A stretch of DNA of 7,009 nucleotides, taken from assembly GCA_945885485.1 (NCBI GenBank), contig CAMCYT010000128.1:1-7009 (forward strand). The letters are read 5' to 3'. This DNA is from Prosthecobacter debontii (GTDB lineage: Bacteria; Verrucomicrobiota; Verrucomicrobiia; Verrucomicrobiales; Akkermansiaceae). A program made the translations under genes and the position numbers. Under the pieces are notes generated by a model, which did no database searches, had not been told where the DNA came from, and saw nothing but the letters and a program-made list of their open reading frames with translations. This document shows positions 1-6,279 of the stretch, one piece after another (within the stretch, counting starts at the first letter, position 1; each line of letters begins with the position of its first letter).

Positions 1-903
1 GATTTGAATCATTGGTGAATTCAAAACCATTTGTTTAGGTTTTCCCCACTCAGGCGCAGCCAATACAATCATCATGCGCGGCGCGCTCAGTGTTGAATTT
101 TTAGGATCTATATACTTCCTTGCAAGCAATCGAAATTCAGCTGTATCTAACTTTCCTTTACCCGCAACAAAATCACTCCAGGAAGTCTGGCTGTATTGGC
201 TAAAATGCGGCCAATCCAATTTCCAGCCATCCAGTTCTTTGCGAAAAACCGCTTCAAATACATTCTCTCCTTCTGCATCTTTCCAATGCGTTAGAACCAT
301 CCATTCATCACCCAGACGTATCCACTCCTGGCCTGTCCTTTCCAGAGAATTCACATCGAGTTGACTCAATGAAAGATCTTTATCATGCGCCTCCAACACG
401 GCTTTTAGATCCACAGATCTACCAATGAATTCAATACGCTTTTCAATTGTTTCAGCCGAAAGAAATCCACGAATGATCCGATCACATTCTGGTAAAACCT
501 GATTCAAAATTTTCTCTTTTTCAGCTTCAGTAAGGTTTTTCCCAAGATCTGAAACACTTAGTATTCTTGGCTTATCTGAGTTTTTTGTTAGATAATATCT
601 CAATCCAACAGTAACCGTTAAAATTAACATCCAAATCAGAGTGAAAAATAAAACCCTTCTATAGCGACGATCTCTGGTAGAAGGTGTTTTAGTTACCACT
701 CGCACCCCATTTCCCGTCTTTTGAAAGCTGGCAACTCTAGCCGATGCTACAGAGTCGATCATATTCACCACCGGCCACATCCCAACACCTGGCTTGCGAT
801 GGCAGATCTCGCAGAGGCGATCCTCATCCAAACCATAGTCGGATTGAAATAACGAACCGCAATGACCACAGTGATACCATGCATCTTTAAGGTTTGTATT
901 CAT
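1..903 (-). CDS. Zinc-ribbon, single-TM membrane protein of unknown function (3' end beyond window)
   Basis: An open frame of 301 codons runs from ATG at 903 to base 1 without a stop, so the C-terminus is missing. Seen in the translation: an N-terminal zinc ribbon with C12-x2-C15 and C31-x2-C34, a basic stretch at about 77-83 (RDRRYRR), one hydrophobic helix at about 84-101, then an extracytoplasmic part of at least 190 residues. The basic residues before the helix predict N-in/C-out topology. The C-terminal part contains AVFRKELDGWKLDW (218-231), which aligns without gaps with the protein encoded just upstream (residues 284-297). The start is fixed by an ATGA overlap with the upstream stop codon, which suggests translational coupling. 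I do not recognise a named family. The four cysteines suggest a structural zinc site; a protein-interaction role for it is inference. No enzymatic motif is visible. Confidence 0.85.
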   Translation of the reverse strand, partial: MNTNLKDAWYHCGHCGSLFQSDYGLDEDRLCEICHRKPGVGMWPVVNMIDSVASARVASFQKTGNGVRVVTKTPSTRDRRYRRVLFFTLIWMLILTVTVGLRYYLTKNSDKPRILSVSDLGKNLTEAEKEKILNQVLPECDRIIRGFLSAETIEKRIEFIGRSVDLKAVLEAHDKDLSLSQLDVNSLERTGQEWIRLGDEWMVLTHWKDAEGENVFEAVFRKELDGWKLDWPHFSQYSQTSWSDFVAGKGKLDTAEFRLLARKYIDPKNSTLSAPRMMIVLAAPEWGKPKQMVLNSPMIQI

Positions 904-2159
904 GGTGTCGCTTGATCGAGCCAGTTTTCGGCAATTAAACTTTTGATTATCCATTGCTGTGGTAGCATTCCACGATCACCACTTACCATATTTAAAATAA
1001 CTTTCGCCTCAATTATACTCTCCCCAGTAATTGAGCTCGTCGCAAATAACTTCATGAGATCCGTATCGGCATCACTCCCAATCTCAGAGTATCCCCACAC
1101 TGAATCTCTTTTATCTGCCGATCTAATCACAAATGAATGGTATCGTTCCTCCGGTAATTCTTGTGTGAAAAAGCTTGAAGATTCGATCCATCCGCGAATT
1201 TCGCTGCCATCTCCAGTTCCTGATTTCAACTCTGTAAAACTAGCGCTTCCGTATCCTGTAGTTGCTTTCCAATCCATTTTAAGCTGTGTATTCTCATAGC
1301 GAAATACCGCGATGAATTTGGAAAAATTGTGATTCACTCCTTTGAGCTCTGCAAAGAGTCGTGATCCATTTTGATGATTTTTCCACGCTGATTTATCCGA
1401 CGGAACCCAGTCGCTACCCGCGCCGATCGGCTCCCATGCCTTCGCTGCAAACTGCGTATTACTTTTACTCAAATAAATCGACCCAGTAAAATCATCCAAG
1501 CTTTTCGCTTGCGCATACTTGCCGTAAATTTGAATCGCCTCTTTGTTACTATTCGCAAGCTGAGCCAGAAGATCCTGATCTATATTTGACTCTTTCTTTT
1601 TATCATTATGAGTAGATCGTTTTGATCCATTTTCATCAATATTTCTGATAGATTTATCCCGATTTAAATAACTAATTGATACCGTTGTGACGATCAGCAG
1701 GATCACTCCCAATGCTGTGTATAGCATCCAGCGCGATGATTCTTTTTTTTGAACCACTCCCCAGTCATTTTGCTCTACATCTTGAGATCGACTCTGCAAA
1801 ATCGGTTTTTGAATTTTTCGTGTTGAAAAATCTCTCTGCTTCAGATCCTCCATTACCAAGGCTGGCAGGAAATCTTCTTTCTCGCCTCCAACCCGCTCAG
1901 AATTTATTTTCAAATGGATAGGGACATAAGTTTTGAGATGTGATTCCGAAAGCCTCGGAACTACATCACTTGGAAAGCTTGCAGGATAGACCAAGCCGAC
2001 CTCCTTATGATTTAAATCAATCTTCGGTGATCTTGTTGCTTCCGCCCGACGCGGTGGCAACTGCGCATCAAAAACCTGCTCTAGATTAAGACTATCCCAA
2101 TCATCATCAGGAGCCACAGCCGGAACATGGTTATTTGGATCGTCTTTATCAGGATTCAT
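900..2159 (-). CDS. Cysteine-free single-TM protein of unknown function, paralogous to its downstream neighbour
   Basis: This 419-residue protein starts at ATG 2159 and ends in TGA at 902-900, inside the start of the next gene. Residues 1-140 are acidic or charged, proline-containing and probably largely disordered (for example PDDDWDSLNLEQVF near 17-30). One membrane helix lies at about 144-165. A charged linker (about 166-195) leads to a probable extracytoplasmic domain at about 196-419. No cysteine occurs anywhere, in contrast to the zinc-ribbon partner. The segment A284-G316 (AVFRYENTQLKMDW and what follows) aligns without gaps with residues 218-250 of the downstream protein, with about 12 identities in 33 positions. 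It follows the lptE-like gene by 75 bases with no clear terminator, so it could belong to that operon. The ribosome-binding site is weak. The family is not recognised and the function is unknown; an envelope-associated membrane complex with the downstream product is inferred. Confidence 0.88.
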   Translation of the reverse strand: MNPDKDDPNNHVPAVAPDDDWDSLNLEQVFDAQLPPRRAEATRSPKIDLNHKEVGLVYPASFPSDVVPRLSESHLKTYVPIHLKINSERVGGEKEDFLPALVMEDLKQRDFSTRKIQKPILQSRSQDVEQNDWGVVQKKESSRWMLYTALGVILLIVTTVSISYLNRDKSIRNIDENGSKRSTHNDKKKESNIDQDLLAQLANSNKEAIQIYGKYAQAKSLDDFTGSIYLSKSNTQFAAKAWEPIGAGSDWVPSDKSAWKNHQNGSRLFAELKGVNHNFSKFIAVFRYENTQLKMDWKATTGYGSASFTELKSGTGDGSEIRGWIESSSFFTQELPEERYHSFVIRSADKRDSVWGYSEIGSDADTDLMKLFATSSITGESIIEAKVILNMVSGDRGMLPQQWIIKSLIAENWLDQATP

Positions 2160-2234
2160 GCTGTCTTTTATCCAATTATAAAATCAAAACATTCGGCCAT
2201 TTACGCAAGTCATAATGCAGTCAAACTAAGATCT

Positions 2235-2753
2235 CTAATAGCCAGATGAAAGGCGTAAAATTAAATTCTGTGCCGCACGCTCAAACGCATCTGGCAAGGC
2301 GTTCTGCCGTGCGGTTTGTAAATTTGAATCCACGAAAAATGAACTTTGCCCCGTGCTAGTGCCGCTTGCCAAGAGCTTTGTCGGATCGTGTGCGTCTTTT
2401 AAGCGCCACCTGATTTGGACTGTATTAGTCAGCTCTTCTGCAGTTAATGCATCAATCCTAGATCCCCTGAGCGCACTGTAATCAATCGCTACAATCTCTC
2501 CTTCAAGAACCGCATCAGCACGATCTAACTCAGAAAGATGATACGTCCCATTTTGCACCAAAGCCGCGGTGACTGCCGAAGTTGCAATTGCCTCAGCTCG
2601 TGGATGCAACGTACCATTTTCTAGCATTGAAACTGAAATGCGCTGCACAGATGTAAGCGAAGGAGGCTTTGAACCGCCAAGCTGATAACCAGCACAAGAA
2701 CTCAATGCAGCACTCAGCAATATCAATATTTGAAATTTCATAGATTTAATCAT
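2235..2753 (-). CDS. lptE: LptE-like LPS-assembly lipoprotein
   Basis: LptE is the outer-membrane lipoprotein that plugs the LptD barrel and helps place lipopolysaccharide in the outer leaflet. The predicted protein has about 172 residues, in the usual range. It has a lipoprotein signal peptide with lipobox L17-S18-S19-C20, then the AGYQLGG stretch typical of mature LptE N-termini (CGYxL-like). The conserved run SVSMLENGTLHPRAEAIATS matches the family pattern of a beta strand, 'N.T..P..E' and a helix. A later 'ADAVLEGEI' strand also fits. The chosen start is ATG 2753. GTG at 2756 lies immediately before it and ATG at 2741 is also possible; no strong Shine-Dalgarno decides between them. The gene begins a few bases after the bamD-like stop, so the two are almost certainly cotranscribed. 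LptE sequences diverge widely, so the assignment rests on signal peptide, motif pattern, length and context. Confidence 0.8.
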   Translation of the reverse strand: MIKSMKFQILILLSAALSSCAGYQLGGSKPPSLTSVQRISVSMLENGTLHPRAEAIATSAVTAALVQNGTYHLSELDRADAVLEGEIVAIDYSALRGSRIDALTAEELTNTVQIRWRLKDAHDPTKLLASGTSTGQSSFFVDSNLQTARQNALPDAFERAAQNLILRLSSGY

Positions 2754-2759
2754 CACAGC

Positions 2760-3707
2760 TTATTCACCGAGTTCTTTTAATCGTTTCGTCGCATAATCAT
2801 GAGCGCTTCCAGATTTGGAGCCTTTCACAATTTCCCGGTAATAAACCTTAGCAGATTCAATCTGTCCGGTACGATCATAGAACTTCGCGATCTCTAGCGA
2901 GCTATCTAGATCACGTCCTTTCAAGTTTTGTAATAATTTTCTAGCTTCAGCATTTTTCGAATGACTTGGATATTGAAGTAAATAATCATTTAACGCCTCA
3001 TTCGCTAAATTGAGAGTCGCTTGGTTGTAATTACCGGCGTCTGCTTGTGCTAAAAAGACAATACCAACGCAGAAAAGCGCTTCGGCTGCTTGTTTAGTCT
3101 CAGGTTGATCACGGACTAACTTGCGATATGCCTCGATAGACTCTTTATAATCTTTCTCACTCTGATAAAGCTCACCAATTTTAAACTGCGCGTTCGCAGA
3201 AATTTCCGAGCGTGGTGCGTTGTCACGGAGTTGACCCAACATCTCAACAATTTGCTTGGTCGAGATTTTAGATTTCAAACCAATGAAAGAAGACTTCACC
3301 TTTCCATCCGCCGCAGCCTGTGCCATCCGAACTTGGCTATTAAGTGCCTTCGAATACAAATTGCTACTCTGGTAACGTTGTAAAAATTGTTGATAGGCTT
3401 TAAAGGAATTTAGGGTCTCTCCTTGTTGATCTAAAATCTCAGCTTGGCGGAATCTCGCCTGCCCTGCCGAAGGAGCCATTGCGTAATCATCGGCAACTTC
3501 TTTATATAATTTCACTGCCTTCTGCGATTTTCCTGCATCGTCCAAGGATTTTGCTTTTTGATAAAGCGTTTCTCCTTCTCCTGATCCTCCGCGCATCGTA
3601 CCAGCTAAGCCAATTGTAGTATCGTCATTTCCACAGGAAACCACAAACAGGGAACAGATGGCGATCAAGCCGACTATCGAAAAACGTTTTGTCATGAATC
3701 GAATCAT
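2760..3707 (-). CDS. bamD: BamD-like outer-membrane assembly TPR lipoprotein
   Basis: BamD is the TPR lipoprotein of the BAM complex, which inserts beta-barrel proteins into the outer membrane. The 315-residue product begins with a lipoprotein signal peptide (basic MIRFMTKR, hydrophobic core, lipobox V22-V23-S24-C25). TPR-type helical pairs follow at about 45-77, 82-113, 171-203, 207-246 and 269-300. The end resembles the BamD C-terminus: a 'QYPSHSKNAEARKLL' segment, then a helix pair with 'EIAKFYDRTGQIESAKVYYREIV' split over 272-294. It is longer than E. coli BamD (about 245 residues), mainly because of a glycine-rich stretch after the lipid anchor and extra sequence at about 115-165. ATG 3695 is an alternative start that still leaves a signal peptide. 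A general TPR lipoprotein of other function (for example a CpoB/YbgF-like factor) is the main alternative. The adjacent lptE-like gene supports an outer-membrane role. Confidence 0.75.
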   Translation of the reverse strand: MIRFMTKRFSIVGLIAICSLFVVSCGNDDTTIGLAGTMRGGSGEGETLYQKAKSLDDAGKSQKAVKLYKEVADDYAMAPSAGQARFRQAEILDQQGETLNSFKAYQQFLQRYQSSNLYSKALNSQVRMAQAAADGKVKSSFIGLKSKISTKQIVEMLGQLRDNAPRSEISANAQFKIGELYQSEKDYKESIEAYRKLVRDQPETKQAAEALFCVGIVFLAQADAGNYNQATLNLANEALNDYLLQYPSHSKNAEARKLLQNLKGRDLDSSLEIAKFYDRTGQIESAKVYYREIVKGSKSGSAHDYATKRLKELGE

Positions 3708-3755
3708 AGAAGCTTTAGCGGGTCGTGGAAGCGGAAATTGCAGGGGAGAAAAAAC

Positions 3756-4559
3756 TTAATTTTTTCCAAGTTCTTTTGCCCGGGCCACTGCTGCACTTAT
3801 AGCAGCTATGAAAGATGAACGGATCGCCCCATCTTCCAGCGCCGCAAGCCCTGCAATGGTTGTGCCTCCGGGCGATGTCACCATGTCTTTAAGCACCGCG
3901 GGATGTAGCCCCGTTTCCAAAACCATCGCCGCGGCTCCAGCAACGGTCTGGGCTGCTAACTTCAGCGCATCTGCCCGCGGTAGACCCGCTTGCACACCGC
4001 CAACTGCCATCGCTTCTATGACCAGATAGATATACGCTGGCCCACTTCCAGAAAGCCCGGTAACCGCATCGATCAATCTTTCAGGTACCTCCACGGACAT
4101 GCCGACTGAACCTAAAATCGACTGCACGATATCACGATCTCCCTCTGCACACTTCGATCCCAATGAAAATGCCGCCGCGCCCTTACCGACTAGCGAAGGA
4201 GTGTTTGGCATCGTTCTAACGAAGCGACCAAGCCCGCCTGTCAGCTTTTCCATAGTTTCCAAAGTCACTCCCGCCGCAACGGATATGAAAAGTTTATCGG
4301 GAAATTTTCTCAACTCGGCCAATTCGATAATCTTGGGCAAATCATGCGGCTTTGTAGCGAGTAGCAAAACTTCAGATTCCTTTACAACCTCTGCCATCGC
4401 CGCGGTATTTCTCGCACCTGTCTGTTCCGTAAAACGCAGCCGCGATGCCTCAGTGCGCGCCACGCCTATAACATCTATAGCTCTTACCACACCATGAGAC
4501 ACCGCACCTTTCACTAGGGCCGTTGCCATCTTGCCACATCCGATTACTCCCAACTTCAT
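3756..4559 (-). CDS. proC: Pyrroline-5-carboxylate reductase
   Basis: ProC catalyses the last step of proline synthesis, NAD(P)H-dependent reduction of 1-pyrroline-5-carboxylate to L-proline, in the cytoplasm. The 267-residue length is normal for the family. The N-terminal Rossmann fold shows G7-C8-G9-K10-M11-A12. ATKPHD (68-73) and SVAAGVT (93-99) follow, then RTMPNTP (115-121), which lies at the active-site side of the nucleotide domain. The C-terminal helical dimerisation domain carries TGLSGSGPAY (167-176) and the family signature around TSPGGTT (228-234) with 'AGLAALE' after it. All key motifs are intact, so the enzyme should be active. It is the first gene of the minus-strand run, facing the divergent region 4560-4636. 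The 48 bases to the next gene hold no recognisable terminator, so proC may be cotranscribed with the bamD-like and lptE-like genes. GC looks higher here (one 60-base line at 3841 has 37 G+C) than in the two membrane-protein genes. Confidence 0.97.
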   Translation of the reverse strand: MKLGVIGCGKMATALVKGAVSHGVVRAIDVIGVARTEASRLRFTEQTGARNTAAMAEVVKESEVLLLATKPHDLPKIIELAELRKFPDKLFISVAAGVTLETMEKLTGGLGRFVRTMPNTPSLVGKGAAAFSLGSKCAEGDRDIVQSILGSVGMSVEVPERLIDAVTGLSGSGPAYIYLVIEAMAVGGVQAGLPRADALKLAAQTVAGAAAMVLETGLHPAVLKDMVTSPGGTTIAGLAALEDGAIRSSFIAAISAAVARAKELGKN

Positions 4560-4636
4560 ACCGCTACACTTAAAAGATATTCCTTCACTAGGCGAGCGTC
4601 ATTTTCCTTGGGAAATTTCAAATCCTAGCCCACCTT
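4560..4636. promoter_or_regulatory. Divergent intergenic region between proC and the exported TPR gene
   Basis: These 77 bases separate two start codons pointing away from each other, so they must hold, at least in part, the promoters of proC (minus) and of the TPR gene (plus). I could not identify a convincing -35/-10 pair for a housekeeping sigma factor on either strand. The only symmetric element is a small inverted repeat, TTTCC-ttg-GGAAA at 4603-4615, which could be an operator but is short enough to be chance. No good Shine-Dalgarno sequence precedes either gene. Confidence 0.5.
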
Positions 4637-6277
4637 GTGCGCATGCCTAATTGGATCGCGTTACTGAGCTTGCTCGCGTTACAACTCCCAGCGTTCTCGC
4701 AAGAGCCCATTGAGCAAAAGCCTGCTAAGGTTGAAATCCCAAGTGTCTCTGCTTGCATCCCGCCGTGGGTTTCTGCTGCTGAAAAACCCAGCTTATTCCC
4801 GTTTTATAACGGATTATCCGTCGCCATCATGGCAAAAAACGATACCGCACAAATCTATACCTTACAGGGATTAAATCACCTTCATGCGGGTTGGGATTTC
4901 GAGGCAATACGCCATTTCGCTGTCGCCATCCAGTCCGATCCACGTTGCCTAATGGCACATTGGGGCATGATCATGAGCATGCTCGCCACTTCTCCAGAAA
5001 CTGATTCCTACAGGCTCGCAACCACCCAACGTTTGCTGGAACTCGTAGCCGATGGCGAAGGCACAGAACTAGAACGCGGCTTCGCTTACTGCCTGATCAA
5101 ATACATCGATGAGGGAGCGAAAGGCGCTGAACTCGCCTTTCGCAAGGTCTCGGAAAAATTCCCCAATGATGTCCAATCAGAAATTTTCACCCTTTTGTTC
5201 AGTCGCGGCGGATACGATATGACTGGCGAAATTACGGCCTCCCAAGCCGAAGCGGAAAAAAGTTTACTGAAACTCATTGAACGCCAGCCCACCAACATTC
5301 TCCCGCTGCATGCCTACCTCTTGATCAAAGCCGAGGCTCCGGATCTCAAATCCTCTGTCGCACTTGCAAAAAAACTCTGCGAGCTCGCTCCTATTTACCC
5401 CCCTTATCTCCATCTACTCGGCCACTACCAATGGCGTAGCGGAGAATTCGCAGACGCAGTAGCTAGTTTCTCTCTGGCTGAGAAATATTATGCCGAGTGG
5501 ATGGAATCTAACAAAATATCTAATGTAGATTGCCCTCATTGGATTATAACAAAGAGCTACCACGCTGTCGCGACCGCCTCGGCCGGAAATTTCAAAGACG
5601 CCATAGATTACGCCACTGAAATATCCAAAATCCCCATAGATAGCAGGCGCCCTACCGCCCCAGGAAGCCGCCAAATTCTCTGGGACGCACAAACCTTGCC
5701 TGCTCGTATCCTTCTTTATCGCGGAGAAAAAACCGATCCTACCGAAGCTCTTCTAACACTCACCAAACCTCAAGACGGCGAGGCTTTTCGGAAAAATTCT
5801 CTTTCTCACTGGTGGACAGATGGCTTGAGGATTGCGCTCCAAGCGCATCGCTTGATCAACGCTGGAGATATGAAAGCTGCTGAAGACACCCTCAACGCAC
5901 TAAGCTTTCACGGCGAAGCTATGACCAAGCAAAAAGCGATTGCTTCCACCCAAGGCGAATTCTCGGAATGGCGACAGGCATTGTTGCACTTGGAAATGCT
6001 CACCGCCAATCTGCGCGGCCGCATCACCCTCGCCGGTCCGGCGGAAGGCCGAGGCTCCGCCTTCAACTGGTTCCGTGCGGCGGCCGATCGCCAGCGAACT
6101 TCCACCCTCATGCATCCGCCACTCATTCTCTCACCCATGGCAAGCGACCTAGGCGATTATTATCTTACGATCAAAAATGCAGATAAAGCCCTCGAATCCT
6201 ATCAAGAAGCCATCACCAAGTTTCCTAACGAACCCCTAACTCTTAAACGCATACAAAAAGCCAAGGACAACCATTAA
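4637..6277 (+). CDS. Exported tetratricopeptide-repeat protein of unknown function
   Basis: The 546-residue product starts with a Sec-type signal peptide: a short n-region with one arginine (from the GTG start), a hydrophobic core at about 7-18 and a likely cleavage site after A19-F20-S21. It is therefore probably periplasmic or secreted. ATG at 4643 is an alternative start but loses the only basic residue. TPR-like helical pairs are clear at about 78-110 (GWDFEAIRHFAVAIQSDP, then AHWGM), 255-285 (LGHYQWRSGEFADAVASF) and 500-530 (LGDYYLTIKNADKALESYQ). The 'DP.C..AHWG' pattern and the later histidine-rich middle (CPHWIITKSYHA near 299-310, HWWTDGL near 391-397) recall a family of long TPR proteins in Gram-negative bacteria with no agreed function. 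No catalytic motif is seen. It stands alone on the plus strand between divergent proC and a convergent TPR gene, so it is likely monocistronic. Confidence 0.9.
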   Translation: MRMPNWIALLSLLALQLPAFSQEPIEQKPAKVEIPSVSACIPPWVSAAEKPSLFPFYNGLSVAIMAKNDTAQIYTLQGLNHLHAGWDFEAIRHFAVAIQSDPRCLMAHWGMIMSMLATSPETDSYRLATTQRLLELVADGEGTELERGFAYCLIKYIDEGAKGAELAFRKVSEKFPNDVQSEIFTLLFSRGGYDMTGEITASQAEAEKSLLKLIERQPTNILPLHAYLLIKAEAPDLKSSVALAKKLCELAPIYPPYLHLLGHYQWRSGEFADAVASFSLAEKYYAEWMESNKISNVDCPHWIITKSYHAVATASAGNFKDAIDYATEISKIPIDSRRPTAPGSRQILWDAQTLPARILLYRGEKTDPTEALLTLTKPQDGEAFRKNSLSHWWTDGLRIALQAHRLINAGDMKAAEDTLNALSFHGEAMTKQKAIASTQGEFSEWRQALLHLEMLTANLRGRITLAGPAEGRGSAFNWFRAAADRQRTSTLMHPPLILSPMASDLGDYYLTIKNADKALESYQEAITKFPNEPLTLKRIQKAKDNH

Positions 6278-6279
6278 CT

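Noticed and set aside
74..364. Plus-strand open frame of 96 codons
   Set aside because: It lies antisense to the uninterrupted zinc-ribbon gene, whose zinc site, membrane helix and paralogy are clear. Its translation has no recognisable feature.
943..1299. Plus-strand open frame of 118 codons
   Set aside because: Antisense shadow of the cysteine-free membrane-protein gene; no domain and no ribosome-binding site.
2175..2180. Perfect minus-strand TATAAT just upstream of the gene starting at 2159
   Set aside because: No -35 element lies 16-18 bases upstream (the nearest, TTGCGT, is 22 away), it is not an extended -10, and the region is AT-rich. An internal promoter is possible but not supported.
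2160..2234. Possible terminator between the lptE-like gene and the next gene
   Set aside because: Only the short palindrome AGATCT is present after the stop; no stem-loop with a T-run was found.
3808..4497. Two plus-strand open frames opposite proC
   Set aside because: proC is unambiguous and intact; the opposite frames are by-products of its codon usage.
5414..5692. Minus-strand open frame inside the exported TPR gene
   Set aside because: The plus-strand frame is continuous, with signal peptide and TPRs; the opposite frame has no coherent protein features.
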